A stretch of DNA of 64,000 nt from NCBI GenBank assembly GCA_023957775.1, contig JAMLGR010000020.1, forward strand, positions 1 to 64,000. The letters run 5' to 3'. Position numbers and translations under genes: made by a program. This document shows, piece after piece, positions 1 through 9,373 of this stretch. The notes beneath the pieces are model-generated. The model did not search any database. It saw nothing but the letters and a program-made list of their open reading frames with translations, and was not told the origin of the DNA. Numbering within the stretch: position 1 is the stretch's first letter; each line of letters begins with the position of its first letter. Source of the stretch: Fimbriimonadaceae bacterium. GTDB lineage: Bacteria > Armatimonadota > Fimbriimonadia > Fimbriimonadales > Fimbriimonadaceae.

Positions 1-2166
1 CTCGCCGTCTCCACCGCCCTTTGCCAGGACGATCCTGGGTTCGGGCACTCGCATCACGGGTCCGCCTTCGATTCCGGCATGCGGACCAAGCCTTGGAAGA
101 TCGAAGGGATCGGCACCGCGCCCTTTCCCATCTCGACCAAGAACGCCGAACTGCAATCCTGGTACGACCAGGGGAACGCCCTCCTCCACTCCTTCTGGTT
201 CGAAGAGGCCGAGCGGTCGTTCCGGTGGTGCCTCAAGATGGAGCCGGAGAACGCGATGGTCTACTTCGGACTCGCGCGGTGCGGCCTCAGTTGGTTCACC
301 ATCGGCTCGGGCGACGATCCCAGCCTGACGCGCTTTCGGGACTTCCTCAAGGAGGCCGTCAAGCGCAAGGGCACGGTCACGGAGCGTGAGCGGCTCTACA
401 TCGAAGCGTGGGACGCGGCGTGGAGCAAGACCGGCGAAGAGTCCACCAAAGAGATCGTCCAGCGGCTCCAAAAGCTGTGCGTTCTCTATCCGAACGATAT
501 CGAGGCGAAGGCCCAACTCGCATTTTTCAACATCGGCCAGGGAAGCCAACTCGCCAACGAGTTCCTGATCCAACAGATCCTCGCGGTCAATCCCATGCAC
601 CCCGGCGCCCACCACGCACGCATCCACACGTGGGACGATGTGGACAGCGCCCAGGCCGTCGCCAGCTGCGAGCTGTACGGCAAAGCCGCGCCCGGGATCG
701 GCCACGCGCTCCACATGCCCGGCCACATTTACTCCAAGATCGGCATGTGGCACGAAGCGGCCATCGCGATGGACAGTGCCACCCGCGTCGAGCTGAAATA
801 CATGAACGATCGGCTCGCCCTGCCTTTCGAGAACTGGAACTACCCCCACAACCGCGACTACCTTTGCTACATCCAGGAGCAACTGGGCCGGGCCGAGGAC
901 AGCATCCGGGGAGCTCGGGACATCATGCGGTCACCCAAGGACCCGGGCAACTTCGTCAGCGGCTACCCGGCGGTCCTTGCCCTCACCCGGGCGCTGCTCA
1001 AGTTCGAGCGCTGGGACGAGATCCTCGACGAGAAGACGTTCCCTGCGGCCGAGAACCCCATCGAGGCGCTGACCGTGGGGGCCGCGAAGGTGATTGCGCT
1101 GGCCGAACTCGGACGCACGCGTGAGGCGCGCGAGGCGCTGAAGGGTGTCCAAGAGGAGCCCAAGAAGCAGCTCGAAGCGATGATCGCGAAGAACCCCGAC
1201 AAGGCGGACGAGATTCGCAAGGAGGCCGGAGCGTTCGCCCCACTCCTCCTGAAGACCGCGGAAGCCAAGGTCCTTCTTGCCGAAGGAAAGCGGCTGAACG
1301 GCATCCGCCTCCTCCTCGAGCAGGCCGAGAAGGAACGGCTCGACCGGGAAGCGCACAACTACCGGAACGACCCCCCGTTCGACCCATGGCCCATCATGCG
1401 CCTCGTCGGAGACGCTTATGCCGCGGGAGGCGACCTCACAAGCGCGATCGAAGCGTATGAGACCGCCCTGGCCCAAGAACCCAACGACGCCTGGTGTCTG
1501 GCGGGTCTGGCCAAGTCCTTCGCGGCGCGAGGGGACGCGGCCAGCGCGAAACGCTACGCCGGGCGGTTCCTCGCGGTGTGGAGCGGCGCCGATCGCAACC
1601 TTCGCTGGACCAAAGAAGTGCTGGCCCTTGGCTTGAACGCGACGCCGAAGGCGGAGACGATGAAGCCGGAACGGGTCTACGTCCCCGCTGCGCTCGACCC
1701 GATCGGGCCCAGCAACTGGCAACCGTTCCCCGCGCCGAGCCTTGACTGCGTGGACATGGAGTTGAATCCCGTCAAGCTCTCGGACTACCGGGGCCAGAAC
1801 GTGCTGCTCGTTTTCTACCTTTCGGACCAGTGCGTCCACTGCATGGAGCAGTTGGGCAAGATCAACGAACGACTCGGCGAATTCTCCGATGCCAACACGG
1901 TCGTTCTCGGAGTCAGTGCGACGTCGCCTCAGGCCAACAAGGACTCGGTGACGCTTGCGCCGTTCAAGGTGAAGCTCCTGTCCGACGTGGACCACTCCAA
2001 CGCGCGACGCTTCTCCAGCTACGACGACTTCGAGGACCTCGAGCTGCACGCCACGATCCTGATCGACGCCGACGGGAAGGTCCGTTGGAAGCGAACCGGT
2101 GGAGATCCGTTCGACGACGTGGACTTCTTGCTCGGCGAGATCAAACGCTGGGGGCTACCAGGCTAG
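1..2166 (+). CDS. TPR protein with C-terminal redoxin domain (5' end outside window)
   Basis: Partial: the frame is open from base 1. Its first residues (LAVSTALCQ) look like the end of a signal peptide and are followed by GHSHHGSAFDSG, so the ATG at 79 is probably internal. Residues ~30-560 are helical tetratricopeptide-like repeats (for example a YFGLARCGLSW region near residue 85). From ~570 there is an AhpC/TSA-type thioredoxin fold with the redox motif CVHC at residues 611-614 of the visible part and the strand ATILIDADGKVRWKR near the end. Family knowledge suggests a secreted or periplasmic thiol-disulfide protein; the TPR part would bind a partner. Substrate unknown. A 163-bp gap with no obvious terminator follows. 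Confidence 0.85.
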   Translation, partial: LAVSTALCQDDPGFGHSHHGSAFDSGMRTKPWKIEGIGTAPFPISTKNAELQSWYDQGNALLHSFWFEEAERSFRWCLKMEPENAMVYFGLARCGLSWFTIGSGDDPSLTRFRDFLKEAVKRKGTVTERERLYIEAWDAAWSKTGEESTKEIVQRLQKLCVLYPNDIEAKAQLAFFNIGQGSQLANEFLIQQILAVNPMHPGAHHARIHTWDDVDSAQAVASCELYGKAAPGIGHALHMPGHIYSKIGMWHEAAIAMDSATRVELKYMNDRLALPFENWNYPHNRDYLCYIQEQLGRAEDSIRGARDIMRSPKDPGNFVSGYPAVLALTRALLKFERWDEILDEKTFPAAENPIEALTVGAAKVIALAELGRTREAREALKGVQEEPKKQLEAMIAKNPDKADEIRKEAGAFAPLLLKTAEAKVLLAEGKRLNGIRLLLEQAEKERLDREAHNYRNDPPFDPWPIMRLVGDAYAAGGDLTSAIEAYETALAQEPNDAWCLAGLAKSFAARGDAASAKRYAGRFLAVWSGADRNLRWTKEVLALGLNATPKAETMKPERVYVPAALDPIGPSNWQPFPAPSLDCVDMELNPVKLSDYRGQNVLLVFYLSDQCVHCMEQLGKINERLGEFSDANTVVLGVSATSPQANKDSVTLAPFKVKLLSDVDHSNARRFSSYDDFEDLELHATILIDADGKVRWKRTGGDPFDDVDFLLGEIKRWGLPG

Positions 2167-2317
2167 CGCGGCGGTCGCTGCTTGACGATTCGTGTTGGAA
2201 GCTGATTGGCTTGGACTCTTCCAGCTCGTGGCATCGCCGCCACGACGGGGCTGACATTGGCGAGCCCAACCTGTGGCGCTGTAGGTGCGCCCCCTCCCAT
2301 TAGTACCGCGGAAGCGC

Positions 2318-2323
2318 TATCAT
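2318..2323 (+). promoter_or_regulatory. -10 box of a leaderless promoter for the 2330 gene
   Basis: TATCAT ends 6 nt before the ATG at 2330 and there is no Shine-Dalgarno sequence. With the usual 6-7 nt from -10 to +1, transcription would start at the start codon. No clear -35 is visible. Confidence 0.5.
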
Positions 2324-2329
2324 ACGACC

Positions 2330-4447
2330 ATGGTATGGGTTGCCGCCTTTCTTCCCCTGCTTGGGCACTGCCTCGGCCCCGACGCCGTGGACTTCGATGC
2401 GAAGGCCGCGCCCTTAGGCCAGGTGCTCGAGAGGCTCGCGGCGGGCACGGGCTCGAAACTGGCCGCTTCGCCCAAGATCGCGCGCGAGATCGTGTTCGTA
2501 CACGTCCAGGGCGTCCGGTTGGACGAGCTCAAAGCGAAACTGGCGGAGGCGGTGGTGGGAGAGTGGACCCGCGAGGGCGAGACCGAGGTGCTTGGCCGCG
2601 GCCCGGCGCAGGAACGCGCGATCCGGAGCGAGCACCTCGCGTACCGGCGCAAGTTGGTGGACGCGGCGCTCAAGGACGCCCAGGCGGAGCTGGAACATCC
2701 GTACAACGCCCGGGCGCTGGCCGCGGGATTCGCCGCTCTCCCTACCGAGGCGTCGGTCCGAAACGATCTGACGGCCGGGCGGGCGCGCTACCTCCGCGAG
2801 CGGTCCCTTATCGCACAAGGGCCGCTCTCGAGGCTCCTCAAGCGCCTGGTGCTTGCGTGTGATCCTCGCGACCTTGCGGCGGTCGGACCTTTCTCAAGGG
2901 CCCTGTTCACGACGAGCCCAACCCAGATGCAACGCGGCTTCGATCGGAAGAAGTTCGATGCTGCGGTGGCACTGTTTGCCAAGGAGCAGCAGGCCTGGAT
3001 CGACGAGGCCGCGAAAGTCACCCTCGCGCCGGACCCCGGCGCCACCGTGAGCGATCCCCGCACGCAACTTCGATTCAGTCCGTCCCAGTCCCGGTTCGTC
3101 CTCGAAGTGCGGCGGGGCGAGATGACCGCCCTGTTCAACGTCAATCTCCAGATCGGCAAAGCCCCCTGGGGCCAGATTGTCAACCAGGCGAGCTTTGCGG
3201 ACCCGGCCCGCTCCTTCATGGACGCGCACATGTTGCCGGGACCACCCCTCGCGGACGATAGGGAGGTCGAGCTGTCGCCGGACTCCAGGGAGTTCGAAGA
3301 CGCGTTTCGGATTGCCGCCGAGGCTGCGACGCCGGCGACCATAACCCCCAAACTGCGGCAGCTCATGCTCGGCGTCGAAACGAACGATCCGCTGAGCTGG
3401 GTCGTGAGCGATGCGCTCGCGGCCTACGCCGAAGTCAAAGGCGTCAACCTGGTTGCGGCCGTGCCCGATCGCGCGCTCACTTGGGCGCACTTCATGGCGC
3501 GTGGGCAACCCCTTCGGGTCAAGACGTTCATGCAGGCGCTTCTGGGCTCGGAGACCGTGCGGCTCGACGAGACCGAAGGGTGGGCCGTTCTCGTGCCGGC
3601 GGACCGCTTCGAGGCCGCGCTCGATTTCACTCCCAGAAGCGCGGTGGCCGCGCTCGTCAAGAGCGTGTTCGAGCACGGCCGCCTCGATATGAAGGAGTAC
3701 GCGCGATACGCCTTTGCCTCGAAGCGGCTCAATCGGGGCGGAATCGGAGACTGGTTCCTCGCCATGATCGATCGCTCGGTGCTCGGGGCGAGCGATCGCA
3801 CCGACTGGAATGGCCTGAGGCTCTACGGCTCCCTGAGTGAACTCCAACAGCGGGACCTGGAAGCGGGCGCCCGGCTGCCGTACGCAGGCATGAATCTCGA
3901 ACAGCGCGCCATCATCGAGCGGATCGTTTTCGGTGGCGAGATTCGGAGCGAGGTGCAGACCGGTAGCGGAATCACCAAACTCTCCGCGACGTCCGTCGAA
4001 CCGACCGACGCGTTTCCCACGGGAGTGCCGGCGACTTGTGTGGTGACCGGGCGGTCCCTGGTCCACCCCACACTGGTCGCCTACGGCAAGGACGCCGAGG
4101 GCACCGTTCGGCCGCTTCGAGGGCTGGACCCCTCCAATTTGGCGGGAATCGAACTCAACGTTCGAGGCGATCCCGAACAGATGGCGATCTACGGCGTGGC
4201 CAACCTGGTGGGATACGCACCCGGCGCGGATAAGAAGGTGATGCTGCGCGTCGAAGTGGTGCCCGGCGTTTGGACCGAGAGCGTGATCACGATCGCCGAT
4301 TACGATCCCAAGGCGAACCCTGTCTCCTGGGAACAGTTGCCTGAGCCCTATCGGGAGCAGATCGCCAAGGCCATCGAGTCGATCAGGGCCCGAAAGGCGA
4401 ACCCGCCCACGCGAAGCGTTCCGCCGCCCCGCAGGAGATATCCCTAA
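2330..4447 (+). CDS. secreted protein with N-terminal STN/secretin-like domain
   Basis: About 705 aa. I chose the ATG at 2330 over the upstream GTG at 2285 because it gives a short hydrophobic signal peptide (MVWVAAFLPLLGHCLG) and sits 6 nt after a TATCAT hexamer. The first ~70 mature residues (VDFDAKAAPLGQVLERLAAG and on) have the beta-alpha pattern of the STN domain found in secretins and TonB receptors: a short interval that solves for a 'set' of conserved strands around an alpha helix. The remaining ~600 residues match nothing I recognise; there is no secretin beta-barrel signature and the C-terminus is basic and proline-rich (RSVPPPRRRYP). Likely exported; function unknown. Confidence 0.75.
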   Translation: MVWVAAFLPLLGHCLGPDAVDFDAKAAPLGQVLERLAAGTGSKLAASPKIAREIVFVHVQGVRLDELKAKLAEAVVGEWTREGETEVLGRGPAQERAIRSEHLAYRRKLVDAALKDAQAELEHPYNARALAAGFAALPTEASVRNDLTAGRARYLRERSLIAQGPLSRLLKRLVLACDPRDLAAVGPFSRALFTTSPTQMQRGFDRKKFDAAVALFAKEQQAWIDEAAKVTLAPDPGATVSDPRTQLRFSPSQSRFVLEVRRGEMTALFNVNLQIGKAPWGQIVNQASFADPARSFMDAHMLPGPPLADDREVELSPDSREFEDAFRIAAEAATPATITPKLRQLMLGVETNDPLSWVVSDALAAYAEVKGVNLVAAVPDRALTWAHFMARGQPLRVKTFMQALLGSETVRLDETEGWAVLVPADRFEAALDFTPRSAVAALVKSVFEHGRLDMKEYARYAFASKRLNRGGIGDWFLAMIDRSVLGASDRTDWNGLRLYGSLSELQQRDLEAGARLPYAGMNLEQRAIIERIVFGGEIRSEVQTGSGITKLSATSVEPTDAFPTGVPATCVVTGRSLVHPTLVAYGKDAEGTVRPLRGLDPSNLAGIELNVRGDPEQMAIYGVANLVGYAPGADKKVMLRVEVVPGVWTESVITIADYDPKANPVSWEQLPEPYREQIAKAIESIRARKANPPTRSVPPPRRRYP

Positions 4448-4534
4448 GCCTCTTGATGAACCCTTGCACTCGCTGGAAGCCTCTTCAAGGGCAGGTCCCC
4501 CGCTCAGAATCCGACGGGGACCGGTGCACACACC

Positions 4535-5902
4535 ATGAATCAACGCAACGGATCCTCCCACTTCACAGCGCTCGTCGCCCTCGTCCTTGTCCTCGCGGCG
4601 CCGCCGCAGCTCGCCGCTCAGGGAATGGGCCGGGGCAACCAGCAGGACATGGCGACCATCCACGCCCTCCTGGGTAACAACACCAAGATCAAGCGCACGG
4701 TCACCAAGCTCAAGAACGGCGTGGAGACCCTCACCGAGTCCAGCGATCCCGCGGTCGTCGCGATGATTCAGGCGCACGCGGCGGCGATGCAGGCGCGCCT
4801 GAAACAACGGCGGCCGATCCGCCAGTGGGATCCGCTCTTCGTGGAGCTCTTCGCCAACGCCTCGAAGATCACTTTTGCCATGGAGAAGACCGAGCGCGGG
4901 GTACGCGTAGTCGAGACCTCCAAGGACCCCTACGTGGTCACCCTGATCCAGTGGCACGCCGAAGGGGTCAACGGATTCGTCAAGGAGGGGATGGCGGGCA
5001 TGCACAAGGAGCACCCGGCGCCTCCGAAACCCGGCGGTGGAACGGCCAACGCCTTCGCCGGGATGGGCGATGGGGTGTCGACCTGCCCGGTCACGGGAGA
5101 ACCGGTCAGCAAGGACGTGTCGGCCGCGATCCAGGGCCGGACGGTCTACTTCTGCTGCGCCGGGTGCGTGGAGAAGGTGCGCGCCGAACCCGCGAAGTAC
5201 CTGAAATGGGCCCGCGCCGAAGGCACGCCTCCGCTTCAGAGCATGCTCGCGTTCGATGCCGTCTACATCCCGGCCCTCTCGTGGACGAGCCAGGCGCAAA
5301 CCGACCCGGACGCGGCCGTCAAGGCCGTGGCTTCAACGAAAGCGCTGGCCCAGCGATGGCCGGCCGAGCGGGCGAGCCTCATGGAGGCGTTTCCAAGCGA
5401 CTCCCGCTGGGCCGCGGAGTTGGATCGCGTGGGCCGGCAGATCGCAAGCGGTGCGAAACAGGCCGAAGCGAAGGAGTTCGCGGGTGCCCACGAGGCGCTC
5501 GAAGCGGTCCGCTTGATCCTCATGGAGGGCCGAAAGCGCAACGGTTTGGAGTACTTCGTCGACCGCCTGACGGCGTTCCACGAGCCGATGGAGGCCATCG
5601 TCCTAGCCGCCAAGGGCAAGCGCCCTTCCCAACTCGATTCGCGCCTCAGAGCCACCCTTGAGCTCGAGCTTCTGCACGCCGAGACGCTCTGGCTCGCCGT
5701 CGACGCCCAGATTCCGGACGCCGAACGCTACGGGCTGACTCCGCAGCAAGAAGCCCGCCTGCGACGGGCGATGACGGACGAGACCACTGCGCTGATGACC
5801 CTGCGGTCGGCTCTGGCCACCGGAACCCCCGCGCAGGTGCTGAATGCCGCCGTCTCCCTGAAGCCGCCCTTCGCCAAGCTGTTCACCACCTTCGGCCGCT
5901 AA
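4535..5902 (+). CDS. exported protein with a duplicated 60-residue unit and a YHS/TRASH-like metal domain
   Basis: 455 aa with a signal peptide (residues ~1-29, ending LAAQ). Two related units lie exactly 60 residues apart: NGV at 61 / DPAVVAMIQAH at 71-81 and RGV at 121 / DPYVVTLIQWH at 131-141. Residues 184-223 form a YHS-like domain with CPVTG (C184), YFCCAGC (C207, C208, C211) and a following EPAKYL helix; such domains bind metal ions. The last ~220 residues are helical with no recognisable motif. A periplasmic metal-binding or metal-sensing role is an inference from the YHS domain; no metal transporter is adjacent. No SD or -10 box is obvious upstream. Confidence 0.75.
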   Translation: MNQRNGSSHFTALVALVLVLAAPPQLAAQGMGRGNQQDMATIHALLGNNTKIKRTVTKLKNGVETLTESSDPAVVAMIQAHAAAMQARLKQRRPIRQWDPLFVELFANASKITFAMEKTERGVRVVETSKDPYVVTLIQWHAEGVNGFVKEGMAGMHKEHPAPPKPGGGTANAFAGMGDGVSTCPVTGEPVSKDVSAAIQGRTVYFCCAGCVEKVRAEPAKYLKWARAEGTPPLQSMLAFDAVYIPALSWTSQAQTDPDAAVKAVASTKALAQRWPAERASLMEAFPSDSRWAAELDRVGRQIASGAKQAEAKEFAGAHEALEAVRLILMEGRKRNGLEYFVDRLTAFHEPMEAIVLAAKGKRPSQLDSRLRATLELELLHAETLWLAVDAQIPDAERYGLTPQQEARLRRAMTDETTALMTLRSALATGTPAQVLNAAVSLKPPFAKLFTTFGR

Positions 5903-5917
5903 GAGGTGCTGAAAGGT

Positions 5918-5999
5918 GCCACGCCCAGCCGGGCGTGCAGGCGGGTCGCCGCAGGAGATGCGCAAGAAGTGAGGTGCCACGCCCGCTAGTCGGGCGTGC
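5918..5999. repeat. pair of short palindromes of the GCCACGCCC...GGGCGTGC type
   Basis: Two hairpins after the 5902 stop: CACGCCC-AGCC-GGGCGTG (about 5920-5937) and CCACGCCCG-CTAGT-CGGGCGTG (about 5978-5998), each preceded by GAGGTG or AAGGTG. The same motif recurs at 39813-39838 and 39864-39886, so it is a dispersed element rather than a gene-specific terminator. Confidence 0.7.
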
Positions 6000-6028
6000 C
6001 TCCCGTCCCTCCTGGCCAAAATGAACCC

Positions 6029-6559
6029 ATGATGATCGCCCTCCTTGCCGCTCAGTCGATCGTACTGGGCGACGCGCTGGTGGAGCTGAGAACGTCCCAA
6101 GACCCCAGCGTCCGCGTGTCGATCCGAGGCCGGTCGGTCTGGGAAGGGGTGCCGAAAGCCCACCAGCCGTGGAAGCTTGCCGGCGGGGACATCGACGGCA
6201 ACGGCCTTCCCGACTTCGCCGTGGGCGTCTTCAAGTCCACGCACATCTACCCCCACGCCCACCGCACGGTGTTCTTCTTCGAGCTTCGCGAAGGCAAGGT
6301 CGTGCCGAAGTGGAAGGGCTCGTCCCTCGGGCGTCCCCTGGTGGACTTCGTGTACGCCCAGGTTCAGGGGAAACCCAAGCTGGTGGCCTTGCAGCGCCGG
6401 CTCGACGACTCGCTCGGGCTGTTCGTTTGGAGTTGGAACAGGTTTGGTTTCCGCCTCGATCGCGAGATGGGACGCTGGTCGCAGGCGACGCTGGGCGCGA
6501 CTCGGCCGGATTTCGTCGAAATCCGCGCCGGTACGGGGTCGGAATGGGCGAAACTGTAA
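6029..6559 (+). CDS. small protein with an FG-GAP-like segment
   Basis: 176 aa. Start placed at the ATG ATG pair (6029/6032); CAAAAT ends 6 nt upstream and there is no SD. A short N-terminal hydrophobic stretch (MMIALLAAQSIVLGDALVEL) is a weak signal peptide. The motif GGDIDGNGLPDFAVG (near residue 50) resembles the calcium-loop D-x-D-G-N-x-x-D of FG-GAP/VCBS repeats, but only one unit is present. It ends 4 nt before the DUF3160 gene, so the two are probably co-transcribed. Function unknown. Confidence 0.6.
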   Translation: MMIALLAAQSIVLGDALVELRTSQDPSVRVSIRGRSVWEGVPKAHQPWKLAGGDIDGNGLPDFAVGVFKSTHIYPHAHRTVFFFELREGKVVPKWKGSSLGRPLVDFVYAQVQGKPKLVALQRRLDDSLGLFVWSWNRFGFRLDREMGRWSQATLGATRPDFVEIRAGTGSEWAKL

Positions 6560-6563
6560 TCAA

Positions 6564-8540
6564 ATGAGTCTCGTCGCGCTCGTCCTCGCCCTTCAGGCGC
6601 CCTTTGCGGCACCGGCGCTCAGCCCGGACCTCCACGAGGTCGCGAACCTCAAGGCCTTCGTCGAGGCCGCCCCGCTTGCGCCGGAGCATCGGCGCAAGCT
6701 CGCGCAGGACCTCTTCTTCATCTCGCCTGCGGACATGCCGCTCCCGCACTACGTCTACGGGCAGAACGACTACGAGAACATCCCCTCGCTGGTGACCACG
6801 GACTCGGTGCTGCACCTGTTTCACGTCGCGTTCGACTCCACGCTGAGGAACATGGAGCAGGGGCCCCTCTACGACCGGGTCGGGGCGTTGACCAAACACC
6901 TGCTCGCCGCGGCGATCCAGGTCCGCGCGCAACGGAAGACCACGGCTGGCCACTCCGCCGCCACCCGCGTCATCGCCTATGTCGGGGTCGCGGACCGGTT
7001 GCTGGGGCAGACGTCGCCTTTGCCTGCCGACGTGAAGCCGCTCGTGGGCGACGAACTGGTTGCGATCAAGGACGCGAAGGGATTTGTGCCGAGCAACGTG
7101 GTTCCGTCGAAGGTCGATATGAGCCAGTTCCTGGTGCGGGGTCACTACACGCGCTCGCCCAGACTCCAGCGCTACTTCCGCACGATGATGTGGTACGGGC
7201 TGGTTCCCCTGCAGCTCAAGACCCAAGCGGGCGCGCTGGACGCCGTGGGAACCCGGATGGCCATTTCCCTGGCGCAAGCGGTCCGCGACGGGCGGCTCGA
7301 GGCCGAGTGGCAAGCGGTGTACGAACCCACCACGCTCTATGCGGGGTCGGTGAACTCCCTCACACCCCTCATGGGGATCTCGGTGCTCAAGGAGTTGGGT
7401 GGGGATCCCGAAGCCGTCGATCTTCAGCAGTTCGCCGACGCCATGGCCAAGCTGGATCCTGCGATCTACCGGCCGAGCATCAAGCTCCAAAGCGGCATCG
7501 CGCAGGGAGTGGTGATGAAGTTCATGGGCCAGCGCGGGCTGTTGGACGGCTGGGTCATCAGCCGCGTCACGGGGCTCGAGCGTCCCCTGCCCACGGGGCT
7601 CGACGTGATGGCCGCGCTGGGTTCGAAGGCCGCCACCGACCTCATCGCGAAGTACCCCGACCAGGTGAACCCGCGCGGTTGGAACCTGTACCGGCCAAGG
7701 CTGGAAGAGGCGGCCGCGAAGGTCGACGCGTTGCCTGAAACCGAGTGGACGCGCAACCTCTATACGGGCTGGCTCAACGTCCTTCGGGCGAAGATCCAGC
7801 CCCCGACCCACGCGGTGCCGGCGTTCATGCGGAAGTCGGCATGGGCGCAAGCGTCGCTCTACGGCGCCTTGGCGAGTTGGGCGGAGTTGCGCCACGACAC
7901 GCTGCTCTACGGCGAGCAAACGGCCGTGGAGATGGGCGATGGCGACGAAGAGCCGCCGCCCTTGAAGGGCTTTGTCGAACCGAACGTCCCGTTCTTCGAC
8001 CGGCTCTCCGCCCTGGTGTCGCAAATGACGCGGGGGCTCGTGGCGCGCAAGCTTGTCGACTCAGACGCCCGCGAGAACCTCGGCGAACTTGCCGATCTCG
8101 TGGGCTTCCTGGGGAGTTGCGCGCGCAAGGAGGTGGCCGGTACGAGCCTCTCGCGAGAGGAGCACCTTCGCATCCGCCACCTCGAGGGCGAATTCGAAAA
8201 CATCACGGTCTCGATGCTGATGCGCGGGATGAACTTCAACACGCTGACCGAGGACGATCGCGATATGGCGCTCGTTGCGGACATCCACACGGCGGACCCT
8301 CTGGCGTTCACCGTCGCCGTGGGCCACGCCGACGACCTCATCGCGATCGTGCCGATCGATGGGAAGCTCTATCTCGCGCGCGGGCCCGCGTTCAGCTACT
8401 ACGAATTCACGGTGCCCATGAGCGAGCGGATGAGCGACGAGCAGTGGAAGAGCCGGTTGCGCGAGGGAAAAGCGCCGCCACGGCCGTTCTGGGTCCCCTC
8501 GTTCTTCGTCGCCAAGCCCGCAAGGCACGACGACCAGTGA
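6564..8540 (+). CDS. DUF3160 family protein
   Basis: 658 aa from the ATG at 6564, 4 nt after the previous stop. The N-terminus (MSLVALVLALQAPFAAPALS) is a signal peptide. The segment IPSLVTTDSVLHLFHVAFDS near residue 75 is the signature of DUF3160, a large secreted family of unknown function. The downstream gene overlaps its stop by 4 bp (GTGA), so an operon 6029-9373 is likely. Confidence 0.8.
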   Translation: MSLVALVLALQAPFAAPALSPDLHEVANLKAFVEAAPLAPEHRRKLAQDLFFISPADMPLPHYVYGQNDYENIPSLVTTDSVLHLFHVAFDSTLRNMEQGPLYDRVGALTKHLLAAAIQVRAQRKTTAGHSAATRVIAYVGVADRLLGQTSPLPADVKPLVGDELVAIKDAKGFVPSNVVPSKVDMSQFLVRGHYTRSPRLQRYFRTMMWYGLVPLQLKTQAGALDAVGTRMAISLAQAVRDGRLEAEWQAVYEPTTLYAGSVNSLTPLMGISVLKELGGDPEAVDLQQFADAMAKLDPAIYRPSIKLQSGIAQGVVMKFMGQRGLLDGWVISRVTGLERPLPTGLDVMAALGSKAATDLIAKYPDQVNPRGWNLYRPRLEEAAAKVDALPETEWTRNLYTGWLNVLRAKIQPPTHAVPAFMRKSAWAQASLYGALASWAELRHDTLLYGEQTAVEMGDGDEEPPPLKGFVEPNVPFFDRLSALVSQMTRGLVARKLVDSDARENLGELADLVGFLGSCARKEVAGTSLSREEHLRIRHLEGEFENITVSMLMRGMNFNTLTEDDRDMALVADIHTADPLAFTVAVGHADDLIAIVPIDGKLYLARGPAFSYYEFTVPMSERMSDEQWKSRLREGKAPPRPFWVPSFFVAKPARHDDQ

Positions 8541-9373
8541 CTCCGTGGCTCGCGCTCGCTGCCTTCGCCCCAGTGACGCTGGCCTTTGGCGGTGACGTCA
8601 TGTTGGCCCGAGGGATCGAGCGCGCGGGGGCTCCTCCCTTCGGGGCGGCGGCACCGGTGCTGCGAGCGGCGGATCTCGCGTTTGTGAACCTCGAGTGCCC
8701 CGTCACCGAGCGTCCTTTCGTCCGGCGCAAGGTCGTCAACCTCCGCGCGCGGCCGGAGCGGGTCGGGTGGCTCGTGGAGGCCGGCATCGACGGCGTTTCG
8801 GTCGCGAACAACCACACCGCGGACTGTGGCGCCGAGGGATTTCGAGACACGGTCGAGGCTGTCGAGCACCGAGGGCTGTTCGCTGCGGGCGCGGGCGATG
8901 GAACGGCGGTGCGCCGCGTTCGCGGGACGTCCGTCGGCTTTCTGGCTCTGAGCGACTTTCGTCTCGATGCCGTCAAGGGGCAGCACGTTCTCGACCCCGA
9001 GACGTTTGAGGACGAGGTGCGCACGCTGGCGCGGCGCGCGGACGTCGTGGTCGTGTCCATCCACTGGGGTGTCGAGGGGACCCTCCTGCCCACACCGCGT
9101 CAGCGAGAGTTGGCCGCCCGCGCCGTTCGCGGAGGCGCGAGCGTGGTCGTCGGGCACGGGCCGCACACGGTGCAGCCCGTGGAGACCCTCGAAGGTGCGG
9201 TCGTCGCCTACTCCTTGGGAGACCTCGTGTTCGACCGGCCCGGCGAGCGCGTGGTGCTCAAGGTGGTGCTCGAGGGCGGGAAAGCCCGCGCCGAGCTCAT
9301 TCGCCTTGGGGATGCCTCTCCTTGGCGAACAGCACGAGCACGTGGTCGTCCACGAACCCGAGCTGCCTATTGA
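8537..9373 (+). CDS. CapA-family (PGA_cap) metallophosphatase-like protein
   Basis: 278 aa from a GTG that overlaps the previous stop (GTGA). Motifs of the CapA/YwtB family: TLAFGGDVMLARGIE near the N-terminus, FVNLECPVT, SVANNHTADCG, VSIHWGVE and VVGHGPHTVQPVE, which in the family supply calcineurin-like metal ligands. A hydrophobic N-terminus (PWLALAAFAPVTLAF) suggests export. The family is named for poly-gamma-glutamate capsule synthesis in Bacillus, but no capB/capC homologue is near, so the substrate is unclear. The last ~20 residues are Arg-rich and lie inside the 77-bp overlap with the convergent GNAT gene; the C-terminus may be a recent extension. Confidence 0.75.
   Translation: MTPWLALAAFAPVTLAFGGDVMLARGIERAGAPPFGAAAPVLRAADLAFVNLECPVTERPFVRRKVVNLRARPERVGWLVEAGIDGVSVANNHTADCGAEGFRDTVEAVEHRGLFAAGAGDGTAVRRVRGTSVGFLALSDFRLDAVKGQHVLDPETFEDEVRTLARRADVVVVSIHWGVEGTLLPTPRQRELAARAVRGGASVVVGHGPHTVQPVETLEGAVVAYSLGDLVFDRPGERVVLKVVLEGGKARAELIRLGDASPWRTARARGRPRTRAAY

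Noticed and set aside
2894-5299. 801-codon ORF on the minus strand
   Set aside because: Arg/His-rich low-complexity translation directly opposite two supported genes; a GC-rich shadow frame.
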